A stretch of 64,000 bases of DNA from positions 248,001 through 312,000 of the forward strand of contig NZ_BIFH01000022.1 in NCBI RefSeq assembly GCF_003967355.1, in the 5' to 3' direction. The notes under the pieces are model-generated. The model searched no databases, was not told the origin of the DNA, and saw only the letters and a list, made by a program, of their open reading frames with translations. Source of the stretch: Embleya hyalina (GTDB lineage: Bacteria; Actinomycetota; Actinomycetes; Streptomycetales; Streptomycetaceae). This document shows positions 54,997 to 62,468 of this stretch, piece by piece. The position numbers were made by a program, and so were the translations under genes. Each line of letters opens with the position of its first letter. Position 1 is the stretch's first letter.

Positions 54997-57185
54997 GCGG
55001 ACTCGCCTCTCAGCAGGGCGTCGAGTGAATTCTCCGAGTACAGGTCCGGGTACACCGAGCCGGCTGCCAACAGCTGTGCGTGGCTGCCCTGTTCCACCAC
55101 CCGCCCGCGGTCGAGCACATAGATGTGATCGGCCGATTTGATCGTCGCCAGGCGGTGGGCAATGATGATTTGGGTCGCGCCCATCTCTCGGATGATGTTC
55201 GCGACCCGGCGCTCGTTCACCGTGTCCAGCGAGGCCGTCGCCTCGTCGAGCAGGAGAATCGAGGGGCGCTGGAGAAGCGCGCGCACGATGGCCAGGCGCT
55301 GACGCTGACCGCCGGAGAAGTTCGCCCCCATTTCCGACACCAGTGTGTCGAGCCCCATGGGCAGGTCTTCCAGGAAGTCGAGAATCCCGACGCCGGCGCA
55401 GTATTCGTGGACCTTCTCCCGGGAAATGTCCTGACCCATCGTCAGATTCTCCAGGATGGTGCGATTGTGCAGGTGCACCTCCTGCGGGATGTATCCGATG
55501 TTTCGGCGCAGCGCTTCCCGGTCGTACTCGCCCGCGTCCCGGCCGCCGAATCGCACGGTGCCGCCGGTCGGATCGTAGAGACCGCAGATGATCCGTCCGA
55601 GGGTGCTCTTGCCCGAGCCCGACGCCCCGACGAGCGCCACCTTGGCGCCGGCCTCGATGTCCATCGAGACGTCCTGCACAGTCAATTCACTGTGCCTGGT
55701 GTATCGGAAGCTGACGTTCTCCAGCCGGATCGACGTCGAGGCGAGTTCCGTCACGGTGCCGCCGGGTGTCTCCGACGGCGTCCTGACGATGTCGGCCAGC
55801 CTGCCCATGTACCGGGACGCCTCGGCGAACTCCGTGTAGGTCTGGAACACCGAGGTGGACAGGGCGAAATAGGTTCCCGACACCGTCTGCACCGCGATCG
55901 CCCCGCCCAGCGACATCTGTCCGTGGCTGACGAAGTACAGGCTGGACAGCAGCACGATCAGCGGCCCGAACATCTGGGTCGTGGTCGTCAGGCCCGAGAT
56001 CCGTCCCTGTTGCAGGCGCATCCGGGTCTTCATCGCGTCCAGCGACGCGGCGTAGACCTCGCCCCAGGCATCGACGAACTCGCGGGCGTAGCCGCCCATC
56101 TTGATCGTCGGGACCGAGACGATCGCATCCAGCTGCGCCGACTGGCTCTTGCTCAACAGGCTGATCTCCGCGTCGACCGCTTCGAGGACGCGGACGCGCG
56201 TCTTGACCAGGTAGGCCGCGTTGAGCAGGGACAGGAACGCCGCGATCAGGCCCAGTCGCCACTCGGCGACGAACAGGTATCCGGTCACGCACGCCAGGGT
56301 CCCGACGTCCATGATTCCCTGGGCCACCCGCGAGGACAGCAGGTCCCTGATCACGTTGACGCTGCTCAGCCGGAACAGGAGTTCGCCCGGTTGTCGGGTG
56401 GTGAAGAACTTGTACGGCAGGGACAGCAGCTTGGTGAAGGTGTGGGTCATCAGGTGCCTGCCCAGCAGCGCGACCACCGAGGACAGGACGAGGACGCGGA
56501 CCAGGTACAGGACGAAGTACCCGGCCGCCACGGCCAGGATGACCGCGATCACCGTGCCCAGGTCGGCGAGGCCCTGCCAACGCGCGAACCGGTCGACCGC
56601 CCATTCGGTCAGCATCGGTACCCCGAGGACCGCCGCGTATCCGCTCAACGACAACAGCGCCACCAGGGCGATGCGTTCGCGGGATCCGTCCGCGAAGAGC
56701 GGGATACCGCGCCAGTCGGCGAGGATCGGCCGCCGAGTGCGCTCGAAGTCGGGGCCGGCCTCGGCGGACACCGCGATGCCGCTGAAACCGGCCTGGAGTT
56801 CCTCCCGGCTCAGCCGCCGTCGTCCCACGGCCGGATCCATGACGATCGCGCTGCGACCGTCGAAGCGTTCGAGGACGACGAAGTGGTAGCCCTCCCAGTA
56901 CAGGATCGTGGGCGAGGTGAACTTCTCCAGCGCGGCGATGCCCTTGACCCGAAAGAGCCTCGCGTCCATGCCGCGTGAGCGCAGGAATCGCGCCAGTTGG
57001 CCGGCGCTCAGGCCGTCCCGACCCGCCTCGATGTCCTGCCGCGCGCTCGACAGGTCCTCCGCCCGGCCGTGATGGCGCAACAGCGCGACGACGCAGCACA
57101 ATCCGCATTCCGTCTGCGTCACCTGGGTGACGGTCGGCACCCGACGCGCCTGCTTCGACCCGCGGTCGCCGATGGCGATTCCCAT
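54993..57185 (-). CDS. lanT: LanT: ABC exporter with C39 leader peptidase domain
   Basis: A 730-residue transporter that cleaves leader peptides and exports the product. The C39 peptidase at residues 1-140 has QTECGLCC with catalytic Cys27, His101 (GYHFVV) and Asp117 (MDPAVG). Six membrane helices lie between about 160 and 440. The ATPase has Walker A GASGSGKST (about 520-528), signature FSGGQRQR (about 623) and Walker B ILLLDEATA (about 645). Domain order and length are normal. The ATG at 57185 is one base after the stop of lanM1 and the stop overlaps lanM2, so all three are coupled. One exporter must handle both precursors, although only one of them has a clear double-Gly site. Confidence 0.95.
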   Translation of the reverse strand: MGIAIGDRGSKQARRVPTVTQVTQTECGLCCVVALLRHHGRAEDLSSARQDIEAGRDGLSAGQLARFLRSRGMDARLFRVKGIAALEKFTSPTILYWEGYHFVVLERFDGRSAIVMDPAVGRRRLSREELQAGFSGIAVSAEAGPDFERTRRPILADWRGIPLFADGSRERIALVALLSLSGYAAVLGVPMLTEWAVDRFARWQGLADLGTVIAVILAVAAGYFVLYLVRVLVLSSVVALLGRHLMTHTFTKLLSLPYKFFTTRQPGELLFRLSSVNVIRDLLSSRVAQGIMDVGTLACVTGYLFVAEWRLGLIAAFLSLLNAAYLVKTRVRVLEAVDAEISLLSKSQSAQLDAIVSVPTIKMGGYAREFVDAWGEVYAASLDAMKTRMRLQQGRISGLTTTTQMFGPLIVLLSSLYFVSHGQMSLGGAIAVQTVSGTYFALSTSVFQTYTEFAEASRYMGRLADIVRTPSETPGGTVTELASTSIRLENVSFRYTRHSELTVQDVSMDIEAGAKVALVGASGSGKSTLGRIICGLYDPTGGTVRFGGRDAGEYDREALRRNIGYIPQEVHLHNRTILENLTMGQDISREKVHEYCAGVGILDFLEDLPMGLDTLVSEMGANFSGGQRQRLAIVRALLQRPSILLLDEATASLDTVNERRVANIIREMGATQIIIAHRLATIKSADHIYVLDRGRVVEQGSHAQLLAAGSVYPDLYSENSLDALLRGESA

Positions 57186-57186
57186 G

Positions 57187-60100
57187 TCATCGGCCCTCGA
57201 CCGTCACCGTGATCGGGGAGATGCGCATGCCCCGATCGAGACGATTGACGAGATGCACCACGATGCCGGCGCTGCCGACCATCAGGCTGTTCGTGTGCGC
57301 GTACCGGCTCGTGCGGTCCTCGATCTTGCGGACGACGACGTCGGGTCGCAACCAGGTGCGTTCGATCCTCGCCACGTCGTCGCGCAGCGACGCGTCACCG
57401 GCGGCGAGGGTGGACAGGATGTCGTGGTTGCCGAGATCGCCGTGGCACCAGGTCAGGTTGCGGCCGAAGCCGCGACGCTTCATGGTGGCGACGGCGGTGT
57501 CGCGCAGGCGCGCGACGGAGTCGTCACCGGAGACGGTGTGGTAGGCGGACAACGCGAGGGCGATGCCGGCCGCGCCGTGGCACCACCCGGTCGAGAACGT
57601 CGACGGTGTGGCCACGTTGGAGAACCAGTCGTCCTCCTTCGGGTCGTGGAACACCCGCAACCGGTCGATCAGTCGGGACAGCGCCGCCTCGACGACGTGG
57701 CGCCGGTCGGGCGCGACCCGGGGATACGCCCGGCTCAGTGCCTCGACGACTCCGCCGACCCCGTGCCCGCAGCCGGACTGGTCCAGGACCGGCCGATGGC
57801 CGTCATCGCCCGGCAACGCCTCCGCGAGCGCGCAGGCCACCGTCGTGATCGAGGCGTCCCGGTCCGGTCCGCCGATCGCCGCCACGCACGACAACACCCC
57901 GGCCAGACCGCCGATGACATCCAGGGACGCCTCGGCCGGCGACTGGTCGCGCACGTGGTCCAGCACCGCCGGCACCGCCCGCTGCGCGACGGTCGTCCAC
58001 TCGTCCCGGCCCAGGATCCGACCCGCCGCCGCCAGGGCGAACAGCGTGCCGGGCAGGCCGGTGTAGGCCGAGAGCCCGGCCTGTCGCACGGCGCGCACAT
58101 CGTACGTGTCGCCGGCCAGGAGATCGGCGGTGGCGGAGAAGACCCGGGTGGCCAGGTCGCGATGGTTCGGGTTGTCCAGGGCCCGCCCGGCGGCGGCCAG
58201 GGCCAGCGCGGGGCCGACCCGTCCGGTGTACAGGTCGAACCCGAGCACCCCCGGCGGCCACGGCCGATCGGCCCGGGCCGACGCCAGGGGGCCGATCCAG
58301 GTCGGGGGGAGATCGTCGAACCGATCGGGCATCGCCGTGGCGACCAGGTGGTCGCACAGCCGAGTCACCAGCGAGGCCAACGCATCCCCGGAGTACCCGG
58401 GCGACCGCCGCGCCGACGCAGTGTGCGGCCAGCCCTCGTCCGGGTCGTTGTCGGCCGCGGCCAGGTGGTTGTCGGGAAAGCGGCACGAGAAGGCGGAGTG
58501 GACGAGCCGGAGTTGCTCGCTCAGGACGAACTCCGTCAGGTTCGTCGCCTTGGCCCGGGCCAGGTCGATCGGCGGCTCGGGAAACGCGGCCACCACCGCG
58601 GCGCCGTCCCCGTCCCGAAGGATCACATCCGTGGCGGCGACGATGAAGTAGGGAACGTCGCGCTCCGCGAGCTGCCGCAACTCGGACCGTACGATCTCCG
58701 GCGCCGAGGTCGTGCTGGGGATCGCGATGCGCTTCAACACGGCGAGATACGCGGACTCGTCGTCCATGGCACCGGCCCCGGATGCCATCCGCAACAGCTG
58801 CCCGTAGAGCATGGTCGGATTGTGGATGTAGCGGATGCGGACACCGGACATCGTCCGGTGGAGCAGATCGTTCCACCCCTCCCGGTCCGCCATCACCGCC
58901 CGGCACACCCTCGTGAATCCGGACGCCATCCGCTCGCCCAACGCATGGGTCTCCCGCTCGCTCAGATCGCCGACGACCGTCGGCCGCTCCCCCACCGCCT
59001 GCGTCTCCAGGCTCAGCCGCACCCGATCGGTGAACGCGTCCTCGAACCGCATCGTCTTCAACGGCATGTCGCCGCGGCCCTGGTCGCCGAGAAAGCCGAG
59101 GTCGACATGGCCGCCGTCCTCCCCCTTCCCGGACAGGACCAGCGGCAGGATGCCGATTCCGTATACCGACTGCCCGATCGTCTCGTGCGCGTTTCCCCGG
59201 ATCTGGGCCGTCGGGCCGACATGGTTCCGCTCCGGATGCAGGATGGTCTCGAGGTCGATGGGTACCGGACCGCGGCGGGTCGCCACGATGTTTTCGAGGT
59301 GCATGTCCCGGGCGTTGAGCAGATACATCACAGCGGCCAACTCGCCGCTCTCGTACATGAATTCCGCAGCCCGATCGGAGACGTCCGCCGCCTCGACGTA
59401 GGCCACGTAGCCGTAGCCGTCCCGGTCCAGAACCCGCGCGGCGACCAGGGACGTCCCCAGCCGATCGTTGAGCGCGTCGACGAGGACCGCGTACGCGGCC
59501 TCGCAGGAGACATCTCGGGGCTTGTATGCCAGCCGCCTGCCGGAGCCGAACGCGAGGAGGCAGACACTGCGACCGTGATGGTGGGTGTCTCCCGCGGAGA
59601 ACCCGCAGGAGACGATCACATCGGTGGGGTCGATGCCGAACGTGCTCCCGATCGCCTCCCGGTCGGCGCGCAGTCGGCCGCAGAGTTCGCGGAAGCTGTC
59701 CGCCTCGGTGCGCAGCAGGGTGCGCGTGACGGCACGCAGCACCGGGAACTCGAGTCCGGTCCAGTCCTCCAGGCGACCTCGGCCGGCCTGCTCGACGAAG
59801 TACGCGTACCGCTCCGCAGGGTCCGCGCCCCGGAGCAGGCCGCCTCGACGCGCGTGGTTGACGGCGACCACCAGCGGCCGGATGTACACCTCGCGCAAGC
59901 GCGCCTCGGTGCGTTCGAGGAGTTGTTCCAGGATCACCCGGGGATCGCCGAACAACTCCCGGAAGGGGCCGACCGGATCCGCCCGCGCCACGGCGGCGGC
60001 GACCCCTTTGACGATGCGTTGAAACGGATACTCTTCCGGCCGGCCGATCCACTCCTCCACCGTCGCCCGCGTACCGTCGCTCGGCGTTTCGGATGCCGCA

Positions 60101-60234
60101 TCGGTTTCGTGCGCGCGAAGCGGGCCGACAATCTGTTCGTCGAATCGGGCCAGCGGTGCGATCACCTCGTCGAATTCGGCGTCGTCCAGCTCCGGATAGT
60201 ACGTGGCCGATGAATTCACGTCGATTTGCTCCAT
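57187..60234 (-). CDS. lanM1: Class II lanthipeptide synthetase LanM (first copy)
   Basis: A 1015-residue LanM. The dehydratase half has LAYKPRDVSCEAAY, NARDMHLENIVATRRGPVPI and DLETILHPERNH. The cyclase half has several Gly-rich helix ends (GCGHGVGGVVEALSR) and the zinc ligands Cys885 (GWCHGAAG) and Cys930-His931 (WCHGDLG), 45 residues apart as in NisC. ATG at 60234 follows the beta precursor gene by 99 bases, in which there is a strong hairpin. It is first after the precursors. Following the pattern of known two-peptide systems it may act on the alpha peptide; specificity cannot be read from sequence. Confidence 0.94.
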   Translation of the reverse strand: MEQIDVNSSATYYPELDDAEFDEVIAPLARFDEQIVGPLRAHETDAASETPSDGTRATVEEWIGRPEEYPFQRIVKGVAAAVARADPVGPFRELFGDPRVILEQLLERTEARLREVYIRPLVVAVNHARRGGLLRGADPAERYAYFVEQAGRGRLEDWTGLEFPVLRAVTRTLLRTEADSFRELCGRLRADREAIGSTFGIDPTDVIVSCGFSAGDTHHHGRSVCLLAFGSGRRLAYKPRDVSCEAAYAVLVDALNDRLGTSLVAARVLDRDGYGYVAYVEAADVSDRAAEFMYESGELAAVMYLLNARDMHLENIVATRRGPVPIDLETILHPERNHVGPTAQIRGNAHETIGQSVYGIGILPLVLSGKGEDGGHVDLGFLGDQGRGDMPLKTMRFEDAFTDRVRLSLETQAVGERPTVVGDLSERETHALGERMASGFTRVCRAVMADREGWNDLLHRTMSGVRIRYIHNPTMLYGQLLRMASGAGAMDDESAYLAVLKRIAIPSTTSAPEIVRSELRQLAERDVPYFIVAATDVILRDGDGAAVVAAFPEPPIDLARAKATNLTEFVLSEQLRLVHSAFSCRFPDNHLAAADNDPDEGWPHTASARRSPGYSGDALASLVTRLCDHLVATAMPDRFDDLPPTWIGPLASARADRPWPPGVLGFDLYTGRVGPALALAAAGRALDNPNHRDLATRVFSATADLLAGDTYDVRAVRQAGLSAYTGLPGTLFALAAAGRILGRDEWTTVAQRAVPAVLDHVRDQSPAEASLDVIGGLAGVLSCVAAIGGPDRDASITTVACALAEALPGDDGHRPVLDQSGCGHGVGGVVEALSRAYPRVAPDRRHVVEAALSRLIDRLRVFHDPKEDDWFSNVATPSTFSTGWCHGAAGIALALSAYHTVSGDDSVARLRDTAVATMKRRGFGRNLTWCHGDLGNHDILSTLAAGDASLRDDVARIERTWLRPDVVVRKIEDRTSRYAHTNSLMVGSAGIVVHLVNRLDRGMRISPITVTVEGR

Positions 60235-60260
60235 CTTCGCGTGGTGTTGTGCGCGGGGGC

Positions 60261-60290
60261 GGAATGGAGGCCGTCGCCGGCCCCCATTCC
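60261..60290 (-). terminator. Intra-operon hairpin between precursors and lanM1
   Basis: A 13-bp stem (GGAATGG then AGGCCG, one mismatch) with a TCGC loop, starting 43 bases after the beta precursor stop. It has no T-run. Lantibiotic operons often carry such a hairpin after the structural genes to keep precursor mRNA more abundant than enzyme mRNA, by partial termination or 3'-end protection. Confidence 0.65.
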
Positions 60291-60333
60291 GCCTCGATGA
60301 ACTACCGGCTCACCGAACCGCGTTCGGTCGCCC

Positions 60334-60501
60334 TCAGCACTTGCTGGAGCACGCGGTCGTGGGACACATGGTCGCGGTGATCAGCGTGATCGTGGCGACG
60401 CACAGTGCCGACGTGGTGAAACCGCCGTAGACATCCGCCTCGCTCAACTCGATGAGTTCGGCCTCGTCGTAGCGGCCGAGGCTGTCGGTGTCCTTTTCCA
60501 T
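60334..60501 (-). CDS. lanA2: Two-component lantibiotic precursor, beta peptide
   Basis: A 55-residue precursor with AAGGGAG before the ATG at 60501. The leader (1-27) is acidic, has an ELIELSEADV segment of the kind LanM reads, and ends in VYGG, a canonical double-Gly site for LanT. The 28-residue core starts FTTSALCVATITLITATM and ends CPTTACSSKC. CPTTxCxxxC is the hallmark of beta peptides such as those of lacticin 3147 (CPTTKCTRAC) and haloduracin (CPTTKCTSQC). Four Cys (34, 46, 51, 55) and ten Ser/Thr allow four rings; Thr42-Cys46, Thr48 or 49-Cys51 and Ser52-Cys55 are expected by analogy, with Thr30 or Ser31-Cys34 at the N-terminal end. Remaining Thr may become dehydrobutyrine. Confidence 0.92.
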   Translation of the reverse strand: MEKDTDSLGRYDEAELIELSEADVYGGFTTSALCVATITLITATMCPTTACSSKC

Positions 60502-60529
60502 GGCACGCTCCCTTCCCGGTCGATTCCCA

Positions 60530-60721
60530 TCAGTTGCAGCTTCGCTGGCATTCCTTGGTCAGCGTGCACCAGTTGCCGTGGTTCCCGAGATCATTGCTGA
60601 AGATGGTGATCGTCGTGATGGTGATGGAACCGGTGCCGGCGTAGTACGCCGCGTCGTGCTGGAGATCCTGGTCCGCGATCTCCTCCAGCAGCGAAATGTC
60701 GCCCTCGTACATCGGGTTCAT
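60530..60721 (-). CDS. lanA1: Two-component lantibiotic precursor, alpha peptide (lipid II-binding type)
   Basis: A 63-residue precursor with AAGGGGG upstream of the ATG at 60721. The leader holds ISLLEEIADQDLQHD, like the ELxDQDL of haloduracin alpha. The core ends GNHGNWCTLTKECQRSCN, against GNNGAWCTLTHECMAWCK in lacticin 3147 alpha and GNKGAYCTLTVECMPSCN in haloduracin alpha. CTLTxEC is the lipid II-binding ring of the mersacidin group. Expected rings: Ser42-Cys52 (10-residue spacing conserved), Thr53-Cys58, Thr55-Cys62. Odd points: no N-terminal Cys, a Thr/Ile-rich start (TITTITIF), and no Gly-Gly; cleavage after Ala28-Gly29 or Thr30-Gly31 is most likely. Lies 28 bases upstream of the beta gene. 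Confidence 0.93.
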   Translation of the reverse strand: MNPMYEGDISLLEEIADQDLQHDAAYYAGTGSITITTITIFSNDLGNHGNWCTLTKECQRSCN

Positions 60722-60837
60722 GTGTGTCACCCCCTTTCCCGTCTTCGATGGGGGTGCCGACCAGGTCGATCGATCGGCGACCCGGGTGACATCTTTGCCT
60801 GCCGAAATGCACCGGCAGCATGGTCCGAAAACGGAAT

Positions 60838-60877
60838 ACGCACGCGTTCCGCATGAGCCGTGCATACGGCCTGCATG
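60838..60877 (-). promoter_or_regulatory. SARP-type direct repeats upstream of the precursor genes
   Basis: On the minus strand CATGCAG, TATGCAC, CATGCGG and CGTGCGT start at 60877, 60866, 60855 and 60844, each exactly 11 bases after the last. Heptamer direct repeats at one helical turn, ending just before the -10 region, are the known binding pattern of SARP activators. They lie about 117 bases before the alpha precursor start and just past the SARP gene stop. The -10 box is not obvious. Confidence 0.6.
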
Positions 60878-60884
60878 CGCCGTC

Positions 60885-61688
60885 TCAGGCGCGGTACCCG
60901 CCGGCGAGGGGGGCGTGGTCGGCGACCAGACGCAGCGCCTCGCCCCGGTCCCAGTTGAGGGCGGCGGTACGCATCGCCGCGGCGTGGGGCGGCAGATCGA
61001 GACCCAGGTCGTCGGCGAACAGCGCCTGACACCGGTTGATCGCGTCGAGGGCGGCGGCGGCATCGCCGTTGATGCAGTGCACCGCGGCCAGCAGTTCCCA
61101 AAAGCGCTGCCGATAGGGCGCCTCGGCGAGGGTGCTTTCGATGCGGTAGGTGAGCATGTCGGTGCGGTTGGCGATGACGCAGGCGGTGAACAGATCCTGA
61201 TAGGCGTCGAAGCGCGCGCCGTTGAGGCCGGCGGCGTGGGCGTTGAACCACCGCGTCGACGGCAGATTCTGCCCGAACGGGCCACGCCACAGGCCGATGG
61301 CCTCTTCCAGCGCGGCGACCGCCCGTTCGGGTTCGCCGTGCAGGAGCAGGCTTCGGCCGTGCCGTGCGGCCAGCATGAACATGGGGATGTCGAACTCCTC
61401 GGGGGCGACCTCGAGCGCGTACCCGCTCTGACCGCCCCGGTAGGTCTTGACCCGGCAGCTGAGCCCGGGTTCGACCTCGTCCAGGTCGCGTCTGAGACCC
61501 GCCAAATGGCTGCGGATGTTCGCCGTGGCCGAGGCCGGGGGTTCGTCCCACAACAGATCGGCGAATTCACCGACGGTGATGCACTGTCCCGCTCGAAGCA
61601 GGAAGGCGGTGAGCATCGCCTGGCGGACGGGCGAGGCCGAGTCGACACCACCACGTACGTGCAGTGGACCAAGAATGCTGAAGAGCAT
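60885..61688 (-). CDS. SARP-family pathway activator
   Basis: A 267-residue regulator from the ATG at 61688, the usual size for a small SARP. The N-terminal winged helix (about 1-95) has FSILGPLHVRGG, RQAMLTAFLLRAGQCITVGE and ANIRSHLAGLRRDL, the OmpR-like DNA-binding fold. The bacterial transcriptional activation domain (about 98-245) follows: FMLAARHGRSLLLHGEPERA, QRFWELLAAVHCINGDAAAA. No ATPase part is present. It is the only regulator in the cluster and heptamer repeats lie immediately downstream, so it probably activates the precursor promoter. It is transcribed in the same direction as the operon. Confidence 0.9.
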   Translation of the reverse strand: MLFSILGPLHVRGGVDSASPVRQAMLTAFLLRAGQCITVGEFADLLWDEPPASATANIRSHLAGLRRDLDEVEPGLSCRVKTYRGGQSGYALEVAPEEFDIPMFMLAARHGRSLLLHGEPERAVAALEEAIGLWRGPFGQNLPSTRWFNAHAAGLNGARFDAYQDLFTACVIANRTDMLTYRIESTLAEAPYRQRFWELLAAVHCINGDAAAALDAINRCQALFADDLGLDLPPHAAAMRTAALNWDRGEALRLVADHAPLAGGYRA

Positions 61689-62039
61689 CGGTGTTTCCAA
61701 CCTCACGTTCGGATCGCGTGGCAACTGTGAAGCTGTGCGGTTCGGGCCCGCGCAGGGGCCGTGCTTGTCGTACACCGGGCGACCCGTCCGGGACGCCGCC
61801 GGCCGATCGGCCGCAAGTCTTGCCGGAGCCGGCGGGCGGAACAACGGCGAGCGCTTGTTCCGAACACCTCGTGCGCGTCCGCCCTGCTCACAGCCCTGTC
61901 CCGATCCGTCCCGAACACCCGCGAACCCCACAGGCAGCACTGTCCGTATAAGGAGCTTGACTACAGGGTGATGAACGGTCGTCGGGCATACACCATCCGG
62001 GGCACCCGTCGAGGCTGCCACCCGCGGGTTCGATGGCCG
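61689..62039. other. Upstream region of the SARP gene
   Basis: About 350 bases between the SARP gene and transposase debris. It should hold the SARP promoter. No ORF or clear operator is supported. Confidence 0.35.
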
Positions 62040-62360
62040 AATGGCGATGGTTCCCGAGCAGGGTGAGGTTGAAGGAGAAGTCCGTCGCGGCCGGTGCCAC
62101 AGCAAGGCGGTCGTCGGCTGGGCGATGGCCGACCATTTCAAAACCTCGCTCGTCGCCTCGGCTCTCGACATGGCCCGGGGACGCATGCGGATCGAGAAAA
62201 ACGCGATCTTCCATTCCGATCGCGGCAGCAACGATGGCCGAGTCCTTCTTCGGCGCGCTGAAGAACGAATGCCTGAACCGGTACGTCTTCACGAATCACG
62301 CGAAGGCACGCCGCGAGGTTGTCAGATACATCGAGGGACCCTGTTGCCCAATTAAATGAA
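62040..62360 (+). pseudogene. Remnant of an IS3-family transposase (OrfB)
   Basis: One frame reads KAVVGWAMADHFKTSLVASA and IFHSDRGSN, the usual D-D part of the IS3 rve core. A second frame resumes at MAESFFGALKNECLNRYVFT with the catalytic Glu. About 30 residues between them and both ends are missing, so the element is dead. It lies directly upstream of the SARP gene. Confidence 0.75.
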
Positions 62361-62468
62361 GCCCCGGTGATCAACGGGTGCGTGCTCTCCTGAGACCCGA
62401 GGGTGGTGAGTGCTGACTCATGGACGCGGACGAGGCGTCCAATCAGGGAACGGGGGTGGCGTGTGTCC

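Noticed and set aside
55080..60213. Long plus-strand frames (632 and 1028 codons) opposite lanT and lanM1
   Set aside because: They mirror the high-GC codons of genuine LanT and LanM genes, are rich in Arg, Gly and His, and show no family motif.
60838..60860. CGGAA...TTCCG inverted repeat near the alpha gene as another TetR site
   Set aside because: The spacer is 10 bases instead of 4, so it does not match the redox palindromes.
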